Origin: Capra hircus
Taxonomy: Eukaryota; Chordata; Mammalia; Artiodactyla; Bovidae
Reading direction: 5' to 3'
Assembly (NCBI RefSeq): GCF_001704415.2
Contig: NC_030826.1
Coordinates: 29,693,324-29,757,323, forward strand
DNA: 64,000 nucleotides
This document shows, one piece after another, positions 10,671 to 20,462 of this stretch (within the stretch, counting starts at the first letter, position 1; each line of letters begins with the position of its first letter). The position numbers were made by a program, and so were the translations under genes. Under the pieces are notes generated by a model, which searched no databases, was not told the origin of the DNA, and was given only the letters and a program-made list of their open reading frames with translations.

Positions 10671-11559
10671 CTTAAGCAAATGAAAAATAATGAGGCAAGA
10701 TTTGACTCCTGGAAAAACAAAAAGATGTACAAGAAAGAAAATACTCATAACATTTCCTGATTAAGAAATAAGCACTATTTACATAGAGATAATAACAAAA
10801 ACACCTGCGACACACACTACTGATTCTCTTGCTAGTACCTGCATTCCTTTCTTCCTCATATCCAAACCTCAATTTTGTTCAAGCAGCAATGTGCCTATGT
10901 AGAAGTACTTGTAATTCTAGACTGCCTCACAGTTGAAGGTTTGTGACATGCCTGCTGATGAGAAAGGTTCCTAAGAAACTCTTTCTTCTTTCTCCTCTAG
11001 CTTCCTTCTTCCTTCCTTTTTCTCCTTCCCTGAAACATGGGTGCAACATCAGAGGTGCAGCAGCTATCTTGTGACCATGAGGACCAAAGTACAAGATTGA
11101 AATTGGAGAATAGAGAAATAAAAAGAGCCTAGGCCCCTAAAGAAATCATAAAATGGTCACATCAGCTTTTCACTGCCTGAAAGTCAGTGTCAGGCGTGCT
11201 TTCTATTTCTTTCAGCCAGGTGCCTTCCTAGCTGATACAATACTGGATATGGACAAGTCTATAAACTGATATAACTACATCGGAAGAATGAGAGCAGGGT
11301 AAGATGGGTATTAAAGAAACCCTTTGCTAGCATTTTAAGGAGCTACTATTACTGATCAGCTGAAGTCTGTTTACGTCCATTAATTTTAACATAATTCTTA
11401 CATATAAGAAACAGCCGAAGAGCTAAAAATGTTGCCTTTAGAATATTGGATGGGGTGGGGGATAAGGAACTGACATATTTGTGATCTCCTTTTAGAATAA
11501 AAAAAAATGGGACTGTGCCTATTATTTGATTAAAACATTAAAATTAATTAAAAGGTAAA
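10671..11559. other. Non-coding; possible old dispersed repeat at 10890-11260
   Basis: No gene. A block with 'gcagcagctatcttgtgacc' at 11058-11077 resembles a widespread old mammalian repeat, family not assigned. A CT-rich run sits at 10980-11030. Confidence 0.3.
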
Positions 11560-12170
11560 ACCAAAAGCTTTATCTGTCTTCTACTGTAGATTTTTACTTT
11601 GTCTTCTATGAATATGCTTGCTTCCATTTTCCATATTTTTCCCTTTTTGATATTTCAGGCATGTCTTTTCCCCATGCTTTTATCTTAGTCTATTTGGATC
11701 ATTTTATTTTAGGTGTGTAAATTGTAGACAGTACATACTCAGCTTTGGGGTTTTGACCCCATTGGTCTTGTCTTTTAATAGAAAAGCTTGATCCATTTGC
11801 TTTTATTGATACAGCTCCTGTGTTTGATCTTTGTTCTGTCATCTTTTTCTATGCTTTCCACCTTTTCATGTTTTCTTTGCTTTCTGGCTTGATAAATGGA
11901 TTTAGCGTTTTGAGAGATGTATTTCATTTTAAGCTTTACTGATTCTTATCTTTAAGGTTTTTCAAAAATGCATTTCAAAGGCATTTATTAAACCGTGTTT
12001 CCTTAACAGTCTGAACCAGGACTGAAACGTTAATTCCTTCAATTACTTTGTTTGAAAAAAATGCATAGAACTTTCTTGCCTCTTTTCTGTTCTGCTTTTC
12101 TCTTCTTTTTCTTTCCTTCTCCCTTATGATCTACTTTCATTTTCTTTTCACAACATATGTTTGAGATTTT
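11560..12170 (-). mobile_element. Old L1 3' region, reversed
   Basis: The plus strand is T-rich and reads as the complement of an old L1: 'catgcttttatcttagtc' (11677), 'gtcttgtcttttaatag' (11765) and 'atgttttctttgctttctgg' (11869). No coding remnant is readable. Confidence 0.5.
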
Positions 12171-12199
12171 TACATTCTGTTGACTCATTCATAGTTTTA

Positions 12200-12720
12200 T
12201 TCATGTAGCAAACCACGCTCCATATATTGTACTAGATAATAAGCTTAGTGATGGAATACAATTCTTGCCCTCCAGGCACTTAAAGGTGACTAGGGAAGCA
12301 GTGGCAGTCCAGGAAAGCGGCAGGGCAGAGGTGTGCCCAGGTCATAGGGGAGAAACTAGGAGAGGCTTGCAACCTGGACCAGCTTCTCAGGGAAGGCTTC
12401 CTGGTGGAGGGGCACTTGAACTGAATCTTAGAGTGTGCTGTGGATTAGTGAGTACAAGAGTGGGGAGAGATCTTTCTGGAAGGAACAGCATATGTAAAGG
12501 CAAGGAAGTAAGAAGATGCCTTGAATACAAACAGCTCAGGGTTGCACAAACATGGTGGCTGGTGAGAAAGGATAGGGTCAGGGATAGAGCAAGAGGTCTG
12601 CTCACAAGGTCATAAATGGCCGTGAAGGTCCCTCTCAGGAAGGATGCTACTGAAGAATCCCAGGCAGGATGCAAACGGGACCGGATGAAGACAGGAACAG
12701 GGATGGAAGGCGGCAGGCCC
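12200..12720 (-). mobile_element. L2 LINE 3' region, reversed
   Basis: The complement of the L2 3' end: 'acaattcttgccctccagg' (12259), 'gaaggcttcctggtggagg' (12393), 'cttgaactgaatcttag' (12415), 'gaacagcatatgtaaaggc' (12483). It is a second copy of the family at 590-1345. The 116- and 134-residue frames on opposite strands are chance. Confidence 0.6.
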
Positions 12721-13116
12721 TTTTTGAGGACATTTATAATGAAGGTGATTAAAATAAAGAGCAAGTGATGGAACAGGAGATAAGAGACCATTCAAGAGAC
12801 CTCAAGTCTGTGACATTGGAGGGGCAACAAGGAGGTCGCCTCTCCACGCGCTACTCCAAACTCTCTGGTCCAATTTTTCTCCAGCTCCAGGCAAATCTAC
12901 ATTGGAAATGGAGTAAGGCTTTCCAGTTTCTACCATGAAGAAATATCAGCCTTGAGGTCTCATTGGTCATGATCCAGTGGTTTGAATGAGCTGTCTTCTG
13001 AGGAGTAGGAGATTCAGGCAGAAGATGGGAGAAGAGAGAAGTCACTTCAAGCCCAATTTAATGAGGCCAATGAGGTTACAGAGAAACTAGGTAAGGCTCT
13101 TTTCCCTGCCTCAAGC

Positions 13117-13190
13117 CCCAGATTTGTCATTGGCTGTGTGATCTTGAGAAAATCTCTCTACCTCTCTGAACCTTCATGTACTCATCTGCA
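13117..13190 (+). mobile_element. MIR SINE core
   Basis: 'ggctgtgtgatcttgagaaa' followed by 'cctctctgaaccttcatgta' and 'catctgcaaaa' matches the conserved MIR core. The same MIR piece appears reversed in the right arm, because it was duplicated as part of the larger block. Confidence 0.65.
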
Positions 13191-13390
13191 AAAGGCAGAG
13201 TCCTCTGAAGTTCTTTGTGTCTGAGGGGGAGAGACTGGATCTAGCTAAATATCCTCCTTTGAAGGCAAAAACCTCTTTCTCTTCTGTCATCCTTAAAACC
13301 TCTGCTTCTGAAATTCTAAAACCAGCTTCTTTAATATTCTTTATCAGCTCCTGATAGATAAAATCCCAAATTAAGGACTTCTTTGGGTTT
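13117..13390 (+). repeat. Left arm of 274-bp inverted repeat
   Basis: This 274-bp block matches the reverse complement of 14362-14635 with about 12 mismatches (about 95-96%) and no gaps that I can see. It starts with a MIR-like piece (13117-13190) and includes, on the minus strand, an open frame described separately. Both arms have the same length and the bases just outside do not match, so the ends are sharp. Confidence 0.9.
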
Positions 13391-13395
13391 CTCAC
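13174..13395 (-). pseudogene. Open frame with NDP-kinase-like stretch (left arm)
   Basis: A 73-codon minus-strand frame. The part encoded by about 13261-13359 contains ELIKNIKEAGFRI followed by RMTEE at the spacing seen in nucleoside-diphosphate-kinase domains (helix, then a G-F-R-[IL] strand, then a [ST]E[ED] turn). On the minus strand a TATCAG acceptor-like site lies directly before the ELIK codons. The catalytic histidine region is absent and the rest of the frame does not continue the domain. It could be a lone exon or a decayed gene piece, or a chance resemblance. Confidence 0.25.
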
Positions 13396-13629
13396 CCATC
13401 CCTCGTGAAGTCTTTCATCTTTTAAACAGAGATGATTTAATAAGATATGGCAGTGTTAGGAGTCACAGCAAAAACATGGTTTCTTAGTTCAGCTCGGAAT
13501 TTTGCAGGTAAGAGTGATGCAGTTATGTAAGTGATGTGGCTAGAATAGATGAGAGAGGACATCGTTAATTTGATATTCCTCATATACACACACTGCGCCT
13601 TCTATTAATGTCCTGTGGTCATTAGAGTA

Positions 13630-14100
13630 GTTTGTTCTATTTTTTTTCTTTCTTTTTCCTCTTCGAGTCTCAGGTTTTGAAGTTTCTATTGATGTCTTCA
13701 AGCTCATTGATTCTTTCCTCAGCCGAGTCTAGTGTATCGATGAGTCCATCAAAGGCACTCTTCATTTCTGTCATGGTGTTTTGATCTCTAGCCCTTCTTT
13801 TTGATTCTTTCCAAGAGTTTCCATCTCACTGCTTCCATTACCAATCTGCCAATCTGTTCTTGCATGTTGTCGACTTTTTCCATTAGAGCCCTTAGAATTC
13901 TGATCATAGTAACTTTAAATTCCCAGTCTGCTAATTCCAACATCTCTGCCACACACGAGTTTGGTTCTGATGTTTTCCCTGTCTCTTCAGCCTGTGGGGA
14001 TTTTTGTTGTTGTAGTAGCTATTGTTCTGTTTTTTTGTCTTTTAGTATGCCTTGTCATAGTTTTTTTGCAGCAAGTCTGACGTGATAAACTAGATAAAAG
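13630..14100 (-). mobile_element. L1/HAL1 ORF1-type fragment, reversed
   Basis: The plus strand 'caagctcattgattctttcc', 'ttcatttctgtcatggtg', 'cttgcatgttgtcgactttt' and 'gtatgccttgtcatag' is the complement of a known L1/HAL1 first-ORF region that codes for a coiled-coil RNA-binding protein. Stops and shifts break the frame. Confidence 0.65.
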
Positions 14101-14201
14101 GAACCCAGAACTGGTTCCTGCAGGTTCCTCCTCCTGATCTTCAGCTCCAGGTGAACTTTGCCTGACGTGTGATTCTTTCTCTACGTGTCTGTTTCTTTCA
14201 C

Positions 14202-14233
14202 TGGTGGTGGTGGGGGGGGGGGCGGGGTGGGGA
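14202..14233 (+). repeat. G-rich run, G-quadruplex potential
   Basis: GGTGGTGGTGG is followed by a long G run, then GCGGGGTGGGG: more than four G tracts of three or more with short loops. It lies inside the spacer of the inverted repeat. Confidence 0.7.
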
Positions 14234-14361
14234 GCAGCTTGCCCTGCGATGTCAGTTTTCTGATGAATCTAAGACGAGCTGTTGATTTTCAGTTTGTTCA
14301 TCTCTTCTCCTGTTGTGTGGATGGGAGAGATGACTTCCAAGCTCCTCCTATGTTGGCCTGG

Positions 14362-14635
14362 AAACCCAAAGAAGTCCTTAATTTAGAATTTTATTTATCA
14401 GGAGCTGATAAAGAATATTAAGGAAGCTGGTTTTAGAATTTCAGAAGGAGAGGTTTTAAGGATGACAGGAAAGAAAGAGGTTTTTGCCTTCAAAGAAGGA
14501 TATTTAGCTAGATCCAGTCTCTCCCCCTCAGACACAAAGGACTTCAGAGGCCTCTGCCTTTTGCAGATGAGTACATGAAGGTTCAGAGAGGTAGAGAGAT
14601 TTTCTCAAGATCACACAGCCAGTGACAAATCTGGG
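14362..14635 (-). repeat. Right arm of 274-bp inverted repeat
   Basis: The mirror of 13117-13390. On the plus strand it carries the same open frame (ELIK codons from 14402, preceded by TTTATTTATCAG) and, at its right end, the MIR piece reversed. The frame remains open here too despite several base changes. Confidence 0.9.
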
Positions 14636-14690
14636 ACTTGTGGCCAGGTTTCCTGATAATCAGTTCAGTGTTCTCTCCAGGGCCCTGTGT
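14562..14690 (-). mobile_element. MIR SINE, reversed
   Basis: 'tttgcagatgagtacatgaag', 'gttcagagaggtagagag' and 'tcacacagccagtgacaaa' match the complement of MIR. It runs past the end of the right arm at 14635, so more of the original MIR survives on this side. Confidence 0.6.
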
Positions 14691-14796
14691 CTCCCTGGTC
14701 TACACTGGTGGGGGTCCTTTAGCCTCATTCACAGAGATGATCGTCATGACAACAAATAACCTGGAGGAGGGGTGTGTGTGTGACCTTACAGAAGGG

Positions 14797-14936
14797 TGTG
14801 TGCTTGTGTTCAATCACTCCGTCAATTGTGTCCGATTCTTTGCAACCCCACAGACTCTAGCCCGCCAGGCTCCTCTGTCCGTGGAATTTTCCAGGCAAAA
14901 ATACTGGAGTGGGTTGCCATTTCCTACTCCATATAG
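14797..14936 (-). mobile_element. Bov-tA SINE, reversed, head missing
   Basis: The BovB-like tail and middle are present (14830-14932); the tRNA head is absent. A TGTGTGTG stretch precedes it at 14772-14805. Confidence 0.85.
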
Positions 14937-15928
14937 GTGAGTAGGCGAAGAGAAAATACTAGGATGATTCAGATTCAGGAAGAAACATCCCAAGTGGAGG
15001 AAGTGGTGCTTTGACAAGAAAAAGACTCTAGGTTATAGGAATGGGAGAGTCACTGTCCCTCTTACTTCCTGGAGCTCAGCACCCGCCCAGATGTGACAAT
15101 TGTCTGCACACTGATGCCCTCTAGTGGTCTGAAGAAAGACATCCTTCCCCTAAACCTGCCTATGGAGGAAGCTCAAAACCCTGGGAGGCGAAAAAAAGGG
15201 CCTTCCTCCATCCCTCACTTTGGTTCAGAGATTTGTCTAACCAGGTTTTTTTTCTTTCCCCTCTTTTACCCGTTAACTTCTTTTTGTTAAATAATCCAAA
15301 GACATTTAGAAACACGTGTGAAGGAGAGCATTACCCCATCTGGAGAACCATATGTACCCAAGTGTGAGGATACGGGGAAAGGAAGCCATAGAAACAGACA
15401 CAAACACGGCCAGGATGTGAGGCCACAAATACACATTCCTGGGGTGGATGAAGGCTTTGTGGGGGATCCTAAAAGTTATACAACTTGGGAATCTCCCTTT
15501 GGAAGAAAAAAAGAACAGAAAAGTACAAAATCAAGCACAGAGCTTTGGAGGACAACCATTCATCCGTTTCATGGTGAATAATAATAATTCTCGCACATAC
15601 CCATCTGCCAGTGCACACATGGAGAGGAAATGACGATATAAAGCAGAGCTATTTTTAATTTTCACTATTGTCCCTAAAATCACTAAGACATTAAGAATGG
15701 TCCGCCTCAGTCAAGTCACCTTGGAAGGCTGTAGGATTATTCTCACGATGTGACTATTGTTCTAAACGTGTCTGGGATTGCTCCTTTTAATCGCCTTCAG
15801 ACACTGTGGCATATTCCTTGTCATGTCATTAACGGTGACTTTTATCATTTAAATGCAGGTTCTTCGCGTGTGTGGTATATCTATGCAATAGCCAGACCCA
15901 CACAGATAAGTGCTAAGAGGGTCTTCCC
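14937..15928. other. Nothing recognised
   Basis: About 1 kb free of recognisable recent repeats. Two overlapping plus frames (15318-15581 and 15448-15633) have no family features. Confidence 0.4.
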
Positions 15929-16135
15929 TGGTGGCTCAGCAGTAAAGAATCTGCCTGCCAATGCAGGAGACAAAAGTTCAAGCCCTGGGTAGGGTAGATC
16001 CCCTGGACAAGCAAATGGCAACCCACTCTAGTATTCTTGCCTGGAGAAACCCCAGGGACAGACAAGCCTGAAGTGCTACAGTCCACGGACTCACAAGAGT
16101 TGGATACAACTTAGCGTCTAAACCACAAGAAGAAG
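15929..16135 (+). mobile_element. Bov-tA SINE
   Basis: Full length, with head GTCTTCCCTGGTGGCTCAGC, diverged B box and tail ending near 'gagttggatacaactt'. Moderately diverged. Confidence 0.9.
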
Positions 16136-16804
16136 TACTAGGAGGGGTACTCTCGCTGGCCGAAGCTGGTTTGGCTTAAGAGTAAAGGATCTTTTTAAAA
16201 GCTATCAAACTCTTCCGCCCTCTCGTTGCTTCTGTCATATCCTGCGAGGACATGTCCCTGCAAAGGACGTGCACAGTGATTTTAGCAGTGAAACTATCAT
16301 TGGACTAGGTGTCTGCATGAGGTAGGCATGAGACTACCTCCCAGGTTTTCAATTATAAGGACGATCAACCGGGGCTTAGCTGTGGAGTTGGGGAAGCCAC
16401 TTGTTCACAAGAAAGCCAGGTGCCCACAGGCAACTCCCAGACCAGAACCCTTCCTGGCAGGGGCTCCTGGGATGTCTGACTCCAGCACAGAAAACATCCC
16501 AGACTTTGCTGATCCTTCTGTAGACTACATGGCTTCCTGGGGCATTTCCATCAAACCATCTCTTTTTCTGTCCTTTACTCAAGGTCAAACATTCATGTCT
16601 CAGTCTGATGACTCTTCCAGATTGTCTGGTCTGCTCCTTGTTTTACCCTCTCACAGGCACTTTTCCTAAAAATCTTCGCACAGTTAACCTTCCCATTTTG
16701 CCTTCTGCTCCTTGGAGGATCAGACCCAGCTCTCTGCAGTGAAGAATTTGAAGAGCAGCACTGTCTGAGTTTCCTCTAATGTATAAGTAACTGTGATAAA
16801 GCAT
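16136..16804. other. Nothing recognised
   Basis: A non-repetitive stretch. The 113-residue plus frame at 16328-16669 shows no signal, motif or splice context that supports a gene. Confidence 0.4.
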
Positions 16805-17578
16805 CTGACCCCATTCTTTTAAAACATTTTTAATTGAAGTAGTTGATTTACAATGTTGTGTTAGTTTCAGGTGTATAGCAAAGTGATTCAATTTGTTTGT
16901 TTGTTTGTTTTTTTGGTGGGAGGGCGGGGCATACTGCATAGCTTACAGGATTCTAGTTCCTGACCAGGGATCAAACATGGGGCCCCAGCATTGGAAACTC
17001 AGAGTTTTAAAGACTGGACCCCCAGGCAATGCCCCCAAAGTGATTCATATGTATGTATATGTATTCAGATTCTTTTTCTTTATGTGTTATTACAGTATAT
17101 TGAATATAGTTCCCCATGCTATGTGGCAGGTCCTTGTTCATCTATTTTATATATACTAGTATGTGCCTGATTCATCAATAAAACTCCTAATTTATCCCTC
17201 CTCCCTTTTCTCTTTGGTAACCATCAGATTGTTTTCTATGTCCATGAGTCTTTCTGTTTCAAAGATAAGCTCATTTGTATCCTATTCTAGATCCCACATA
17301 TAAGCAATCTCGTATATACTTGTCTTTCTCTGTCTGACTGACTTCACTTAGCATGACAATCTCTAGGGTCATCCCCATTGCTGCAAATGGCAGTATTTCA
17401 TCCTTTTTGTGGCTGAGTAGTATTCCACCATGGATATATCTTCTTTACCCATTCATCTACCAATGCACGTTCGGTTGCTTCCATGTCTTGGCTATTGTAA
17501 ATAGTGCTGCAATGAACACTGAGGTGCAGGTATCTTTTCAAATGATGGTTTTCTCGGGATATATGATTGCTGGATCAT
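16805..17578 (-). mobile_element. Artiodactyl L1 3' end, reversed, split by CHR SINE
   Basis: The plus strand is the complement of the end of L1 ORF2 and its 3' tail: 'gatttacaatgttgtgttag' (16845), 'gaatatagttccccatgc' (17101), 'gtctttctctgtctgact' (17321), 'gctgagtagtattccacc' (17411), 'cttggctattgtaaatagtg' (17487). It is interrupted at 16891-17036 and cut on the right by a BovB fragment at 17579. Confidence 0.85.
16891..17036 (-). mobile_element. CHR-type SINE inserted in L1
   Basis: Reversed CHR SINE with a TTTG-repeat tail (16894-16911) and head at the right end. It is flanked by the 11-bp direct repeat AAAGTGATTCA at 16880-16890 and 17037-17047, which occurs once in uninterrupted L1. 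This shows the SINE is younger than this L1 copy. Confidence 0.9.
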
Positions 17579-17665
17579 GTTGTTGCTCAGTCGCCAGGTC
17601 ACATCCGACCCTTTGTGACCCCATGGACTGCAGCACGCTAGCCTCTGTGGCACCAGCAGGAGACT
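17579..17665 (-). mobile_element. BovB 3'-end fragment, reversed
   Basis: 'gttgctcagtcgccaggtc' and 'gaccccatggactgcagc' are the complement of the BovB terminus. Only about 85 bases remain. Confidence 0.75.
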
Positions 17666-17905
17666 GAAACCCTGTTAGCCTCTTCCTCTTGCTGAGACCC
17701 CTCACCCCGCCCCCATTCCTTAAGTGCCATAAAACCCCAGGCCAGGCTCCCTTCCTCAGTCTCTCAAGTTATTTTGGACCTACTTGAGAGGCCTGCTCTG
17801 CTCTCCCCAGAGACTTCAATTCTCTAAGGAATAATTTTTCATACCTTCTTGGTGAATGTGTGGTATCATAAGTTTTGACATCTGAACCAAATTTTGGGAG
17901 GTGGT
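17666..17905 (+). mobile_element. Possible LTR fragment
   Basis: LTR-like order of signals: a TATA-like CCATAAAACCCC near 17727, an AATAAT poly(A)-like site near 17830, then 'cttcttggtgaatgtgtgg' and a TTGACA end near 17880. The left end is missing, no target duplication is seen, and no retroviral protein remnant lies next to it. Confidence 0.4.
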
Positions 17906-20149
17906 ACACGGATCTTTGATGGGTGGTTGTGATGGTAACACAGTATTGTCAGTTGCCACACACTGGAATTGTCTCCTTAGGTCCACGACTAAACACAAGT
18001 GTTGGGAAGTACTCCACCTTCTCACTCGCGAGGATCACCAGCTCTGCGGCCAGCCCCCTTCCTTCAGGACATGTAGAAGGATGCCATTCAGTAAAGAGGG
18101 TACCACCTACCCCTTCCGCACACACAACCGAAACATGAAAGGGAGGCGAGAGGGAGCAGAGGTGGCATTTTGAAGGAGTGTCGTGTTGTCATGTAAAAAG
18201 CAGCTCTTCCTCGAGCGAAGGCAACCAAGAGAATCAAAGAGCCCAGACCTTCTCTCCCTCGCCTAGGTTGGGGACTGGAGAGCCTCCTGGCTGAAAGGTG
18301 ACAAGAAGAGGCCTACTGGTAGAGGGGTGGAGGACAGAAGGCTGTGCCACTGGGGGGGCCAGTGACCCTCATCATTTCACGTGGTGAAGACACGTGTTTT
18401 CCAAGCAGGAGTGTAGTAGGAAGCTCCAGACAGCTTGAAGACTGGGGCCCTGGAAACAAGATGGGATGGGTAGACAGTCTAGAGTGTCCTCCTGGGAGGA
18501 GGAGATGGAAGACATCACAAGTAGGAGACGAGTCCAAGCTAACGTGCAGGGGGCAGGGCCACCTAGGGCTCTCTGATACACCAGCAAGACATCCTCCACG
18601 AAATAACCAATGGTGTTTTGGAAAGTTGACACCCAGCAGAACCAAGGGCTACTGGCTACTTAGTGTTAGAGAGGAAACAGCAGCCAACAGAAAGAATGAA
18701 CTTAGCCTCTGGACAGCCAGGAAGAAGATGCTCCGCCCCTACCTCCCAGGGCCCTAGCATCGGTTTGGTACGTACCGTCCACCCTGTTCTAAGCCACGAG
18801 CTTCCGGTCTGGACCCTAGAGTTGGGGGAAGGGCTGGGGGATGGGCGAGGAGGGCTTTGGGGTGATCGTGAAGCTGGCAGTTTAAAATAAGCATCATGGA
18901 GTCTAAGAAAAGAAACCAGACTGACGGAATAGCCCAAAGGGACAAACGTTATGGAATCCAACTCTGATGTCATGAAGGGAATCCACTGTCAGGTGGAAGG
19001 GGAAAGGAGTCAACCCAAGTAATCGCAGAAACTGGAAAAACAAATGGATTTTTGTGTTTCTATTTCAGTGAGTTAATGATATCTTTCTCTAAATCAGCTA
19101 CATGGAATTCTTAAAAATACAAAATTGATCTTTAAGGAAAATAATTAAACATCACCTATAATTTGGTACCTGCTGTGTATGTACCCACAATTCATCACTG
19201 TCACATTTTTAAACAATGTTCATTGAAACCCTAGGTTCTGTACGTTATTTCCAACCTCTGTGCTCCCGCTCACATTGTTCTTTCCACCTTGAATGTCACA
19301 CCTCATGCTCCAACTCCCGTCTCTCAGTGTTAAAATCTTATGTTACTAGAGAAACAAAACCATCCTTTCTTTCTCCCTTCAGAGTCTGGGAGAGAGGCTG
19401 CCCTTGGCTAGGAATTTAATCTCTGCTCTTTCAAGCAGTAATTACAAAGCCCCTATCTGGTCTTTGTGTAGTCAGAAGAGCTGTTCTTAAGAGGCATAAA
19501 GCTGGAAAATGGGCCCATTTCTTATTTCCAGCAGGCTCTAGGGGTCTGAGTTTGAAAGAGTGGAGGCACATACACCGTTCAAAAGTAAATGATATAAGGT
19601 ATTAATTACATATGGAAAGCAGGCTTTGAAAACACTGGGGATGCAAGGTAAATACTTCTCTTCCTCTTTCTGGGTTTAGACTGTAATATCCCTGATAATT
19701 AACATTTATCCTTGGGAAATGTGGATGTGCAGTGGTGGGGGCAGAATTGGAAAGAAATCCCACAGCTTTCCAATGAGCTATCAACAGAGCAAGGAGGATG
19801 GGCAAGCCAGCCTGTACAGAGGCCGCTGGGGGCTAGAAGAGGAGTGTCAAAATCAAACCTGGATGCTCTGTGGGACATGGGATGCTAAAGGCCACTTCGA
19901 GTCTCCTGGAGATATTGTCTTAAGAGGAACCACTCAGAGCTGGGCAAGCGTTGTATTGGCAGGGAGGGAGTCTGTTCCTCAGTTGAGATCCATCTCTGTA
20001 GGAAGACATCTGTGAACACTCTTAGAAGGGAGAGCAGAGGATTCCCAGTGAAGAGCAGACCCCCAAACAGGAGAGCATGGCTAGGAGCTGAGGGAACCCA
20101 CGAGGGTATTCCCTGTGTAGGTTTAACTTGGTAGGTGTTTTTCCCTTGT
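17906..20149. other. Repeat-poor stretch, no gene supported
   Basis: About 2.2 kb with little recent repeat, unusual in this window. Several overlapping frames on both strands at 18313-18973 cancel each other out, and I see no splice-bounded frame. A weak L2-like area may lie at 19240-19330. Could hold conserved non-coding sequence. Confidence 0.4.
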
Positions 20150-20372
20150 ACTACGGTGGAAGTCTTAGCACAGTGTAAAGAATTTTTTGCCAATGCAGGA
20201 GACACAGGAGACCCAGATTCCGTCCCTGGGTCGGGAAGATCCCCTGGAAGAGGAAATGGCAACTCACTCCAGTATTCTTGCCTGGAGAATCCCACGGACA
20301 GAGGAGCTGGCGGGCTACAGCCCATGGAGTCGCAAAGAGTCGGATGCGACTGAGTGCATATGCACACTCCTC
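20150..20372 (+). mobile_element. Bov-tA SINE
   Basis: The start of the head is decayed but the B-box area, middle and tail ('gagtcgcaaagagtcggatg') are clear. The 200-residue minus frame across 19885-20487 is this SINE read backwards plus the CA repeat. Confidence 0.88.
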
Positions 20373-20418
20373 TATTATCTAAATGTTCTTTGGTTACTGC
20401 AATCCTACGCAACAGTTG

Positions 20419-20422
<4 letters not shown>

Positions 20423-20461
<39 letters not shown>

Positions 20462-20462
20462 A
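20423..20462 (+). repeat. (AC)n microsatellite, about 19-20 units
   Basis: An uninterrupted AC dinucleotide run about 50 bp downstream of a Bov-tA tail. Likely length-variable between animals. Confidence 0.97.

Larger units (their letters stand above)
13391..14361. other. 971-bp spacer of the inverted repeat
   Basis: The left part (13391-13630) has no recognised element. The middle is reversed L1/HAL1-type sequence and the right part has a G-rich run at 14202-14233. The spacer is not itself symmetric. Confidence 0.7.

Noticed and set aside
12265..12791. Frames of 116 and 134 residues on opposite strands
   Set aside because: They lie in a degraded L2 copy and overlap each other, so neither is likely to be coding.
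16328..16669. 113-residue plus-strand frame
   Set aside because: No recognisable feature, no splice or promoter support, and a competing opposite-strand frame covers the same bases.
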